Shown: positions 1 to 6,407, counted from the stretch's first letter. The stretch is 6,407 nt of DNA from Myxococcales bacterium (GCA_003159055.1 PMLH01000429.1:351-6757); one strand, 5' to 3'. The notes: generated by a model from the letters alone, not told the origin. Program-made: numbers and translations.

Positions 1-3
1 CAT

Positions 4-74
4 CCCGGCCGGCTGCGTTGCTCCTCGGTTACATAGCTTCGGCTATGCGCCCTCGTCGCGCCTTGCCGGCCGGG
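4..74. repeat. Intergenic palindromic repeat with nested hairpin
   Basis: The outer arms CCCGGCCGGC (4-13) and GCCGGCCGGG (65-74) are perfect 10-bp inverted repeats. At the centre CATAGC (32-37) and GCTATG (42-47) form a perfect 6-bp stem closed by a TTCG tetraloop. The sequence between the two stems pairs only weakly. This design, with GC-rich outer arms and a separate inner hairpin, resembles the REP-like or MITE-like palindromic elements scattered between genes in many proteobacteria, and that assignment is inference because only one copy lies in the window. It may also terminate transcription of a gene to the left of the window, although no T-run follows it. Confidence 0.65.
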
Positions 75-123
75 CGCCTCGTCACCCAAAACATGACCGC
101 AATTCTGACCGGCGGCACTAGGG

Positions 124-151
124 TCAAGAGAAACCGCAATACTGTCGATTC
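124..151 (+). promoter_or_regulatory. Possible sigma-28 (FliA)-like promoter upstream of fapA
   Basis: TCAAGAGA (124-131) and GTCGATTC (144-151) are separated by 12 bases. They resemble the flagellar sigma-28 consensus TAAAGTTT - about 11 bases - GCCGATAA: the first five bases of the -35 match at four positions and the -10 element matches at five of eight. A start site about seven bases beyond the -10 would leave a leader of roughly 45 nt before the ATG at 203. The match is imperfect and could be chance, but it lies ahead of a gene whose family is linked to flagellar assembly. Confidence 0.28.
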
Positions 152-202
152 CTCCCGGAAAGCACGACCTACCGGGGTTGCGCCGGCCAGTTGAAACACA
201 TC

Positions 203-1651
203 ATGGACAAGCAGCCTGAGGAGAAGCGTCCACAGGGTGAGACCACCAACCAAATCCAAGGCGACGGTTGGAAACTCCTGCTTATGGTTACGGCGGACAA
301 GCTCACGGCTTCGGTGCAGATGGTGCGCACCTCGCCCAAGGCGGCGTGTGCCCCTGAAAAGGTCGTGGAGTTTGTCCGCGGATCCGGCTTGCAGCTATCG
401 CAGGATGAAGACAGTCGGTTGCCAGAGCTTGCGAAGACTGTCGCCAGCGGCGGAACCAGCAGGGCGATCGCGGTTGCCAGGGGAGCGCCCGCGGGGAAAT
501 GGCAGAACGTCGACTGGCTGATTCCCATCGGAATTTCCTCGCTGCGAGACTATTCGGACGAGACCATCGACCTTCACGAGGTCAGTCAGTTCATCAATGT
601 GCGTGCCGGACAAGGCCTGTGCGAATTGCCCGCGGCGCCAAGGGCAGGGCGCAGTGTCTACGGCGAGCCGATTCACCCAGACCCTTGCCCATTCCAACTT
701 GGGGACCGGGTGGGACTTGACCCCAAGAATCTTTCCCGGGTCGTTGCCGCCGAGCCCGGTTGTGTTCGGTACGCGGGTGGGCGGCTGTCGATCGAACAGC
801 ACCTGCAACTGCCGGGGGATCTTGATTTCAAGGTCGGCAACATCGATTTTTGCGGCGAGGTGACCATCCACGGGAGTGTCTTGGACGGCTTCCACGTCAA
901 GTCCGCCAAGAACGTAACCGTCGAGGGCGGCGTCGGCCGAGCCGTCATCGAGGCGGGCGGAAGCATCACCATCAAGGGAGGCGTCAACGGTGGCCACAAA
1001 GGAAGCCTGAGCTGCAATGGAGATCTGCATGCTCATTACTTGCACATGGTATCCGTCGAATGCGGCGGCGACGTGCAAGTTGACGTTGAATGTCACGACT
1101 CGACGGTTGTCGCAGCGGGAAGCGTGACCATCAGCCACGGCGGCATCATCGGGGGCAGGGTGCAGGCAGGAACCAACGTCAGCGTTGGGTCGATTGGCAC
1201 GGAAATGTGCGTTTCGACCACTGTGTGCGCGGGCCACGAACCTGGGGTTGATGGCCGACTGGGAAGGCCAAGGAAGAACCTGGCGGTTGCGCGAGCATTG
1301 GTCAGAAACCTTGAATCCGCGCTTGCCAATTCTCAGGACAAGCCCGGCGCAGCCATGAGGTTGCCTTCGCTAAGAAAGACCCAGACAACCCAATTGAACG
1401 TTCGCCTGACCGATGCTCGCCTGGTCGCCAAGCGCGCCCAAGCGGATTTGCTCGCACAAGTGGAGGGCCTGCCCGTGGCGGGCGCAACCATCTCCGCCGT
1501 CAAACGCGTCTTCCCCAAGGTGACAGTCGTGATTGATTCCATCTGCGAGGAGGAATTCACGACCGAGGTCACGGGCCCGGTGCGCTTCGTCGCGGACAAA
1601 GACCACGTGGCCGTCAAGGTCGCTGCCGGAAAGAACAAGGGCGGGCCCTAA
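203..1651 (+). CDS. fapA: FapA family protein (DUF342, flagellar assembly protein A-like)
   Basis: The protein is 482 aa from the ATG at 203; an in-frame TTG at 191 would add four residues, and neither start has a clear Shine-Dalgarno, so ATG is preferred. Numbering from 203, the N-terminal FapA domain spans about residues 23-170 and includes the family-like stretch FINVRAGQG near 131-139. The centre (about 203-341) is a right-handed beta-helix of Gly/Val-rich rungs, with signature pieces GNIDFCGEVTIHGSVLDGF and GGSITIKGGVNGG. A charged helical, probably coiled-coil segment (about 355-420) and a short beta domain close the protein. There is no signal peptide or membrane segment, so it should be cytoplasmic. 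DUF342 proteins are associated with flagellar or polar assembly in some bacteria (Vibrio FapA), but their biochemical role is poorly defined. It has 11 cysteines, many within the beta-helix. No flagellar gene is visible nearby. Family assignment is strong; the function here is inferred. Confidence 0.88.
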   Translation: MDKQPEEKRPQGETTNQIQGDGWKLLLMVTADKLTASVQMVRTSPKAACAPEKVVEFVRGSGLQLSQDEDSRLPELAKTVASGGTSRAIAVARGAPAGKWQNVDWLIPIGISSLRDYSDETIDLHEVSQFINVRAGQGLCELPAAPRAGRSVYGEPIHPDPCPFQLGDRVGLDPKNLSRVVAAEPGCVRYAGGRLSIEQHLQLPGDLDFKVGNIDFCGEVTIHGSVLDGFHVKSAKNVTVEGGVGRAVIEAGGSITIKGGVNGGHKGSLSCNGDLHAHYLHMVSVECGGDVQVDVECHDSTVVAAGSVTISHGGIIGGRVQAGTNVSVGSIGTEMCVSTTVCAGHEPGVDGRLGRPRKNLAVARALVRNLESALANSQDKPGAAMRLPSLRKTQTTQLNVRLTDARLVAKRAQADLLAQVEGLPVAGATISAVKRVFPKVTVVIDSICEEEFTTEVTGPVRFVADKDHVAVKVAAGKNKGGP

Positions 1652-1666
1652 CGCAGATGTGGTTTG

Positions 1667-1700
1667 GCTCCTCATGGGAGCGGCGCATTGCACACCGCTC
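1667..1700. terminator. Candidate bidirectional terminator between convergent genes
   Basis: The 58-base gap between the convergent fapA and MFS stop codons contains two overlapping inverted repeats. The first is GCTCC (1667-1671) with GGAGC (1677-1681), around a 5-base loop. The second is GAGCGG (1678-1683) with CCGCTC (1695-1700), around an 11-base loop. They share bases 1678-1681 and so cannot form together. Neither is followed by a clear T-run on either strand, so a terminator role rests mainly on the convergent position. Confidence 0.3.
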
Positions 1701-1709
1701 ATTCTCGGA

Positions 1710-3071
1710 TCACAGGTCCGCGATGACCCTGTGGCGAGGCACGAGCGTCTTCATCACGCTCCAGGCGAGGAGGTAGCTCGAAGCGCAGATGATGAACATG
1801 ATGAGGTAAGCAATCTGCGGGGTTGCCTTGTACGCGTCGGTCAGGCCGCCAGCCAGAAGTTGCACGACCACGCCGCCGAGGCCGCCGGCCATCGCACCGA
1901 TGCCGGTCACCGAGGCCACGGCTCGCTTCGGGAACATGTCGGACACCGTGGTGAACAGGTTCGCCGACCAGGCCTGGTGCGCGGCGGCGCCGACGCAGAT
2001 GATCGCCACGGCGAGCGTGGAGGCCATGTGCCCGAACTGCTGAACGTCGGCGAAGTGCTGCGTGGCCAGGACTGTCAGCGGGAACAGCGCGATGAGGAAC
2101 ATCGCGGTCATGCGGGCCTTGTACACCTGCATGCCCCGCTTGATGAGCGTCAGCGGGATGCTTCCACCGTAGACGCTGCCGATGATGGCCACGCCATAGA
2201 CGATGAACGTCGGCAGTATGACGTCGTGCTTGGTCATGCCGAACTGCTTTTTCAGGTAGTCCGGCAACCAAAACAGGTAGAACCACCAGATGCCGTCGGT
2301 GAGGAACTTGCCCCAGAAGAAGGCCCAGGTCTGGCGATAGCTGAGCAGCTTCCACCAGGAGACCTTGGCTGCGCTGCCATCAGCATTCTTGGCGACCACC
2401 TCGTCGTCGACGTGGATGTAGTCGTATTCCTGCTGCGACAGGCGCGTGTGCCGGGCCGGCGTTTCATAGAGCCAGAACCAGAAGATGAGCCAGAGAAGAC
2501 CGACGGCGCCCGTGATGACGAAGGCCATCTTCCAGCCGCGTTGGTCGCCGAAAGAGATCATGCACCAGGGGACGAACAGCGCAGCGAGCATCGCGCCGAA
2601 ATTCGATCCACTGTTGAAGATGCCAGTGGCCAGTGCGCGTTCGCGCTTGGGGAACCACTCGGCGACGGTCTTGATGGACGCCGGGAAGTTACCGGCCTCG
2701 CCGATGCCGAAGGCGCCGCGGACCAGAATATGCGTCGCCACCAGGCGTCCGACGAAGGCGTTGACAATGCCGAAGGTCGACCAGGCGATGAGCGACAGCG
2801 CCAGACCCAGCTTGGTGCCGATTTTGTCGATCAGCCAGCCGACGATGATGGTCGTGCCGGCGTAGAAAGCCGTGAACATCGCTGTCAGGTGGGCGAAGTC
2901 GGAATTGCTCCAACCGAACCCGCCCTGCTCCAAGGGCGTGCAGAAGAACTCTTTCAGGTAGCTGATGACCTGACGGTCCATATAGTTGAACGTCGTGGAG
3001 AAAAACAGCAGCGCACAAATGACCCAGCGGAAGCTGCTGGCGGCCGGGCGGGACCCTTGCGGGGAGCTCAT
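1710..3071 (-). CDS. MFS transporter, anion:cation symporter type, ExuT (hexuronate transporter)-like
   Basis: This 453-aa inner-membrane protein is the usual length for the hexuronate/glucarate branch of the anion:cation symporter family, which imports sugar acids such as galacturonate or glucuronate with protons. About twelve hydrophobic segments are visible. The first (about 14-30) leads into YMDRQVISYL, a family-type motif. GWLIDKIGTKLG (78-89) is MFS motif A between helices 2 and 3. GIGEAGNFPASIKTVAEWFP (122-141) is a hallmark of ExuT-like proteins. A hydrophilic loop (about 203-240) joins the two halves, and SDMFPKRAVASVTG (377-390) is the matching segment in the second half. The ATG at 3071 has a GAGAAG ribosome-binding site eight bases upstream (plus-strand 3080-3085). 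It is divergent from the GH3 glycosidase, so it probably imports a product of glycoside breakdown. Exact substrate is unknown, so no symbol is given. The reading frame stays open upstream to 4223, but that part is antisense to the GH3 gene and is not credible protein. Confidence 0.9.
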   Translation of the reverse strand: MSSPQGSRPAASSFRWVICALLFFSTTFNYMDRQVISYLKEFFCTPLEQGGFGWSNSDFAHLTAMFTAFYAGTTIIVGWLIDKIGTKLGLALSLIAWSTFGIVNAFVGRLVATHILVRGAFGIGEAGNFPASIKTVAEWFPKRERALATGIFNSGSNFGAMLAALFVPWCMISFGDQRGWKMAFVITGAVGLLWLIFWFWLYETPARHTRLSQQEYDYIHVDDEVVAKNADGSAAKVSWWKLLSYRQTWAFFWGKFLTDGIWWFYLFWLPDYLKKQFGMTKHDVILPTFIVYGVAIIGSVYGGSIPLTLIKRGMQVYKARMTAMFLIALFPLTVLATQHFADVQQFGHMASTLAVAIICVGAAAHQAWSANLFTTVSDMFPKRAVASVTGIGAMAGGLGGVVVQLLAGGLTDAYKATPQIAYLIMFIICASSYLLAWSVMKTLVPRHRVIADL

Positions 3072-3099
3072 AGGGCTCGCTTCTCGATCAGAATACCTG

Positions 3100-3115
3100 T
3101 CCGCGCAAGCGCGGA
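3100..3115. promoter_or_regulatory. Operator-like palindrome in the divergent MFS/GH3 control region
   Basis: TCCGCGCAAGCGCGGA is a 7+2+7 perfect inverted repeat in the intergenic region between the divergent MFS and GH3 genes. Looser inverted pairs surround it: GAATC (3114-3118) with GATTC (3128-3132), and ACCTG (3095-3099) with CAGGT (3132-3136). A weak -10-like TATTCT for the MFS gene lies at 3090-3095 on the minus strand, directly beside the palindrome, although it sits very close to the ribosome-binding site. A dimeric regulator bound here could control both genes. No regulator gene is in the window and the motif was not recognised as that of a specific family. Confidence 0.42.
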
Positions 3116-3146
3116 ATCTTGAACGCTGATTCAGGTGCCTCCCCCG

Positions 3147-3151
3147 GGCGG
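3147..3151 (+). promoter_or_regulatory. Candidate ribosome-binding site for the GH3 gene
   Basis: GGCGG lies seven bases before the ATG at 3159. It is a moderate Shine-Dalgarno match and the only one near any of the candidate starts. The ATG at 3177, which gives a more compact signal peptide, has no comparable site at the right distance. This is the reason for choosing 3159, but the choice remains open. Confidence 0.35.
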
Positions 3152-3158
3152 ACGCCAC

Positions 3159-5576
3159 ATGGTGTATTTTGCGCGTATGAGGACGCGCCTGAAGTCGACG
3201 TCTTTCCTCGCTTCCATTCTTACGATCTCCGCGGCCTGGTTCTGCAGATCCAGTCTTGACGGCGTCGCAAGGGCCGAGACGGCCGTAGACAAGCCTCAAG
3301 CGGCCGAGGCGCCCGAGGCTACGGCGCGCTACCGCAATGCCCAGCTTCCGCTCGGCCAGCGCGTGCAGGATCTCTTGGGGCGCATGACCCAGGCCGAGAA
3401 GGTCGCGCAACTGCAATCGGTCAACTGGGAGCACACGCGCGTCTACGACCCAAACACGCGCAAGTTCTCGCCCGACCGCGCCCGCAAGCTGATGTCGCTT
3501 GGCATCGGGCACGTCACGCGGCCTGGTGACAAACACGATCCGCGCGAAGCCGCCCTGCTGGCCAATTCGCTCCAGAAATTCCTGGTCGAAAAGACGCGTC
3601 TTGGTATCCCGGCGATTCTGCATGAGGAGGGCCTGCACGGGTTGGTCGCGCCTGGTGCGACCAGCTTCCCGCAGGCCATCGCGCTGGCTTCGACCTTCGA
3701 TCCTCAGTTGGTGGAGGACGTCTTCACGGTGGTCGCGCGCCAAATGCGCGCGCGTGGGGTTTCGCAGGCTCTGGCCCCGGTGCTCGACGTGGCCCGCGAT
3801 CCGCGTTGGGGGCGAATCGAGGAGACCTACGGCGAGGATCCCTTTCTCACGAGTCGCATCGGCGTCGCGGCCATTCTCGGATTCCAGGGCCGGCGCGGCG
3901 ACCCGGATGCGCCCATCGACGGCGTCCACGTGATGGCCACCGCCAAGCACCTCACCGGGCATGGACAGCCGGAGGGTGGACGCAACACCGCACCCGCGGT
4001 GGCGGCGCCGCATAGCTTGCGCGAGGTCTTTTTGCCGCCGTTCGAGGCCGCCTTCAGGGAAGCCGGGGCACAGTCGGTGATGGCCAGCTACAACGAGGTC
4101 GACGGCGTGCCGTCGCACGCCGACCGCTGGATGCTCACCGATCTGTTGCGTGGTGAATGGGGCTTCCGGGGCGTGGTGGTTTCGGACTACTTCGGCGTGG
4201 CCGAGTTGGCGCGCAGACACCACGTGGTGGAAGACCTGCCGGCAGCCGGACGGATCGCGCTTGACTCGGGCGTCGACATCGAGCTGCCCGAGCCGGAAGG
4301 GTACGCCAGCTTGCTTTCAGATCTGAAGGCTGGTCGGGTGGAGGAAGCCTCGGTCGATCAGGCGGTGGCGCGCGTGCTGCGTGCGAAGTTCCTGCTCGGC
4401 CTGTTCGAGCATCCCTACGTTGAGAAGGTGACGCCAGAACCGGAGCGCGCCTCGGATCGGGCGCTTGCTCGTCGCGCGGCTCAAGAGGCGATCATTCTGC
4501 TCAAAAATGACGGCGGCATTCTTCCCATCGATCCATCAAAGCTGAAGTCTGTCGCGGTCATCGGTCCCAACGCAAACGTCTGCCGTTTGGGCGGCTACAG
4601 TGGCACGCCTGACAGGACGGTGTCGGTGCTCGACGGCATCCGGGCGCGCCTCGATGGCAAGGTCAAGGTTCTGAGCGCGCAGGGCTGCGGCCTGACAGCA
4701 GGGAATCGGGGATGGACCGACGACGAGGTCACGCTGTCGGATCCGGCGCAAGACGCAGCATGGGTGGCCGAGGCGAAGAAGGTTGCGGCCGAGGCCGATC
4801 TCACGATCTTGGTCATCGGACAAAACGAGCAGCTCTCGCGCGAGGCTTGGGCTGGCAATCACCTCGGCGACCGAGGCAATCTGGACTTGGTCGGGGCGCA
4901 AATGGATCTCGCACGTGCCGTGATGGCGAGCGGCCGGCCGACCGTCGTCCTGCTGATCCACGGTGGGCCGCTGTCCATCCCTGAGTTGGCGCGCACCGCG
5001 CCCGCCATTCTCGATGGGTTCTACTTGGGCGAGGAAACTGGCAACGCGGTCGCTGACGTACTGCTTGGCGACGTCAGCCCAGCCGCACGGCTACCTGTGA
5101 GCATTCCGCGTTCGGGGGCGACGGAGCCCGCGTACTACAACCGCAAGCCTTCCGCCGACCGTCCATACCTGTTCGAAGAAGGCGGACCGCTGTGGGCGTT
5201 TGGTCATGGGCTCAGTTACACGACCTTTCGCTACGACCACCTGAATGTCAGCCCATCCCGCATTGGACCCGATGGTGGTGTGCGTGTGTCGGTGACCGTC
5301 ACGAATACGGGCAAGCGCGCTTCCGACGAGGTGGTTCAGCTCTACCTACACGACGTCGTGGCGTCGGTGGTTCGCCCGATCAAGGAACTGAAAGGGTTTC
5401 GCCGCATTCATTTGCGCGTCGGCGAATCGAGGCGCGTCGAGCTCAGCCTCGGTCCTGAAGAGCTTTCGCTTTGGGACAAGCAGATGAAGCGCGTCGTCGA
5501 GCCCGGCGTATTCGAGGTGATGGTCGGCGCCAGCTCGTCCGACATTCGCCAGCAGGCGAAGCTGGAAGTCAGGTAG
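3159..5576 (+). CDS. Secreted glycoside hydrolase family 3 (beta-glucosidase / beta-xylosidase-like)
   Basis: From the ATG at 3159 the protein has 805 aa; starts at 3135 (GTG) and 3177 (ATG) are also in frame. It should release terminal sugars from beta-linked oligosaccharides, outside the cytoplasm. A Sec-type signal peptide is visible: a basic RTRLK region, a hydrophobic core at about 16-29, and a likely cut after GVARA near residue 39. The GH3 N-terminal barrel follows, with LHEEGLHG (154-161), DPRWGRIEETYGEDP (214-228) and the substrate-binding AKHLTGHG (262-269). The nucleophile is Asp343 in VVSDYFG. The C-terminal alpha/beta domain begins near 435 (AIILLKNDGGILP), and Glu562 in SREAW, followed by NHLGDR, is the likely acid/base. 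FGHGLSYTTF (681-690) leads into a fibronectin III-like domain (about 710-785). Length and domain order suit BglX-type enzymes, and nothing is missing. HEEGLHG and SREAW/NHLGDR also occur in xylosidase-like GH3 members, so beta-xylosidase activity is possible. It is divergent from a sugar-acid-type transporter, suggesting a joint catabolic role. Confidence 0.93.
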   Translation: MVYFARMRTRLKSTSFLASILTISAAWFCRSSLDGVARAETAVDKPQAAEAPEATARYRNAQLPLGQRVQDLLGRMTQAEKVAQLQSVNWEHTRVYDPNTRKFSPDRARKLMSLGIGHVTRPGDKHDPREAALLANSLQKFLVEKTRLGIPAILHEEGLHGLVAPGATSFPQAIALASTFDPQLVEDVFTVVARQMRARGVSQALAPVLDVARDPRWGRIEETYGEDPFLTSRIGVAAILGFQGRRGDPDAPIDGVHVMATAKHLTGHGQPEGGRNTAPAVAAPHSLREVFLPPFEAAFREAGAQSVMASYNEVDGVPSHADRWMLTDLLRGEWGFRGVVVSDYFGVAELARRHHVVEDLPAAGRIALDSGVDIELPEPEGYASLLSDLKAGRVEEASVDQAVARVLRAKFLLGLFEHPYVEKVTPEPERASDRALARRAAQEAIILLKNDGGILPIDPSKLKSVAVIGPNANVCRLGGYSGTPDRTVSVLDGIRARLDGKVKVLSAQGCGLTAGNRGWTDDEVTLSDPAQDAAWVAEAKKVAAEADLTILVIGQNEQLSREAWAGNHLGDRGNLDLVGAQMDLARAVMASGRPTVVLLIHGGPLSIPELARTAPAILDGFYLGEETGNAVADVLLGDVSPAARLPVSIPRSGATEPAYYNRKPSADRPYLFEEGGPLWAFGHGLSYTTFRYDHLNVSPSRIGPDGGVRVSVTVTNTGKRASDEVVQLYLHDVVASVVRPIKELKGFRRIHLRVGESRRVELSLGPEELSLWDKQMKRVVEPGVFEVMVGASSSDIRQQAKLEVR

Positions 5577-5580
5577 GGCT

Positions 5581-5606
5581 ATGCAACGGCGGTCGCTGCC
5601 GTGCAT
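5581..5606 (+). terminator. Hairpin downstream of the GH3 gene, possible terminator
   Basis: Five bases after the GH3 stop codon, ATGCAACGGC (5581-5590) pairs with GCCGTGCAT (5598-5606). The result is a nine-pair stem with one bulged A and a 7-base loop. No clear T-run follows, so it is either an imperfect intrinsic terminator or an RNA-stabilising 3' hairpin. It lies in the 77-base gap before aceE and would separate the two genes transcriptionally. Confidence 0.45.
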
Positions 5607-5653
5607 CCTATCGTTGGTGAACGAGTGCATAATGTCCACCGCTGAGAAGCCCC

Positions 5654-6407
5654 ATGCCCACCGACCGTTACAAAATTGCCGAACCAGTCGAAACCACTCC
5701 GTCACCACCACAGCTTCCGCAGGACAGCGATCCGGAAGAAACCAGAGAATGGATCGAGTCACTGGCCTCGACGCTTGAGCGGGAGGGCGTCGAACGTGCG
5801 CATTTCCTGCTGGAACAGCTGGTTGACCACGCCCGTCGTTCGGGCGCACATCTGCCGTTCGACGCGACAACCGCGTACGTCAACACGATCCCCGTGACGC
5901 AACAGCCGCGGGTGCCGGGCGACGCGACCCTGGAACGGCGTATCCGCTCGCTCGTGCGCTGGAATGCGCTGGCGATGGTGGTGAACGCCAACCGCAAATC
6001 GTCCGAGCTTGGTGGCCACATCGCAAGCTTTGCGTCGGCGGCGACCTTGTACGACGTCGGCTTCAACCATTTCTTCCGCGGTCCGGACGCAGAAAATGGG
6101 GGCGATTTGGTCTACTTTCAGGGCCATTCTGCGCCTGGCATCTATGCGCGCGCTTTTCTCGAGGGCCGCATAGGCGAGGACCAGCTTCGGTCCTTCCGGC
6201 AAGAAGTCGACGGAAAGGGGCTCTCGTCCTATCCACACCCCTACCTGATGCCGGATTTTTGGCAGTTTTCCACGGTATCGATGGGCCTGACCTCGATGAT
6301 GGCCATCTATCAGGCGCGCTTCATGCGCTACCTCGAGCACCGCGGGATTCTCGATACCAGCGGGCGCAAGGTGTGGGCCTTCTTGGGCGATGGCGAAATG
6401 GACGAAC
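5654..6407 (+). CDS. aceE: Pyruvate dehydrogenase E1 component, homodimeric type (5' part, runs off the window)
   Basis: AceE is the thiamine-diphosphate-dependent E1 subunit of the cytoplasmic pyruvate dehydrogenase complex. It decarboxylates pyruvate and passes the acetyl group to the lipoyl domain of E2 (AceF). Only the first 251 residues of a protein normally near 890 aa are present; the frame is open to the window end. The match to the E. coli type is clear throughout: DPEETREWIESL (27-38), YVNTIP (75-80), LGGHIASF (119-126), NHFFRG (138-143), DLVYFQGHSAPGIYARAFLE (151-170) and SSYPHPYLMPDFWQF (191-205). His122 and His158 correspond to active-site histidines of the family. GDGEMDE (245-251) opens the cofactor/Mg-binding motif, whose remainder lies beyond the window. 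The ATG at 5654 has a GAGAAG site at 5644-5649, four bases upstream, which is rather close. An ATG at 5632 is out of frame. About 25 residues of variable N-terminal tail precede the conserved region. Whether aceF and lpd follow cannot be seen. Confidence 0.96.
   Translation, partial: MPTDRYKIAEPVETTPSPPQLPQDSDPEETREWIESLASTLEREGVERAHFLLEQLVDHARRSGAHLPFDATTAYVNTIPVTQQPRVPGDATLERRIRSLVRWNALAMVVNANRKSSELGGHIASFASAATLYDVGFNHFFRGPDAENGGDLVYFQGHSAPGIYARAFLEGRIGEDQLRSFRQEVDGKGLSSYPHPYLMPDFWQFSTVSMGLTSMMAIYQARFMRYLEHRGILDTSGRKVWAFLGDGEMDE

Noticed and set aside
4..74. tRNA or other structured RNA gene
   Set aside because: There is no cloverleaf, anticodon arm or CCA end; the structure is only a long outer palindrome with one inner hairpin.
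29..259. 76-aa minus-strand open frame across the palindromic repeat
   Set aside because: It spans the repeat and the start of fapA, and its hydrophobic stretch is not backed by a plausible start signal or any recognised family.
395..1237. 280-aa minus-strand open frame inside fapA
   Set aside because: It is antisense to the well-supported DUF342 domain, has no recognisable motif, and is best explained by GC-rich codon bias.
1533..3122. 529-aa plus-strand open frame
   Set aside because: It covers the antisense of the MFS gene and overlaps the fapA 3' end in another frame. Its composition (very many Asp, Glu, Arg, His) is that of a shadow frame and no domain is recognisable.
3072..4223. Open minus-strand frame that would extend the MFS protein by 384 residues at its N-terminus
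   Set aside because: It lies antisense to the clearly coding GH3 gene, is rich in Arg, Gly and His without any domain, and the MFS protein has its own ATG with a ribosome-binding site at 3071. Long antisense frames are common in GC-rich genes.
5581..5778. 65-aa plus-strand open frame between the GH3 gene and aceE
   Set aside because: It begins inside the hairpin after the GH3 stop, has no ribosome-binding site of note, and its second half is an alternative frame of aceE.
5346..6340. Overlapping minus-strand open frames across the GH3 3' end and aceE
   Set aside because: They run antisense to the conserved Fn3-like domain of the GH3 enzyme and to the highly conserved AceE N-terminus; no domain is seen in them.

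Overview
The window is GC-rich, gene-dense DNA with four protein-coding regions. It looks like a beta- or gammaproteobacterial chromosome. The main clue is the last gene, a homodimeric-type pyruvate dehydrogenase E1 (AceE), which is typical of those classes; most other bacteria use the two-subunit E1. A periplasmic-type GH3 glycosidase and an ExuT-like transporter fit the same picture. The species cannot be named from the sequence alone.

Layout from left to right. Positions 1-80 hold a strong palindromic repeat with a TTCG-capped inner hairpin, outside any gene. Positions 81-202 lead into a plus-strand FapA/DUF342 protein (203-1651) and contain a possible flagellar sigma-28-like promoter. FapA converges on a minus-strand MFS transporter of the ExuT/anion:cation symporter type (1710-3071), with a short gap carrying two overlapping weak hairpins. 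The transporter is divergent from a secreted GH3 beta-glucosidase/beta-xylosidase-like enzyme (plus strand, start near 3159 or 3177, stop at 5576). A hairpin-bearing gap of 77 bases follows, and then aceE (5654 to beyond the window end; only its first 251 residues are present).

The GH3 enzyme and the MFS transporter share one control region with a near-perfect 16-bp palindrome, so they probably form a small co-regulated unit: glycoside hydrolysis outside the cytoplasm, followed by uptake of a released sugar or sugar acid. FapA and aceE look like independent neighbours, one linked to the flagellum or cell surface and the other to central metabolism. I found no RNA gene, CRISPR array, insertion sequence or toxin-antitoxin pair. 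I also found no convincing undescribed multi-gene system. The points most worth a second look are the palindromic repeat, the sigma-28-like promoter in front of a lone, cysteine-rich FapA, and the operator-like palindrome between the transporter and the glycosidase.
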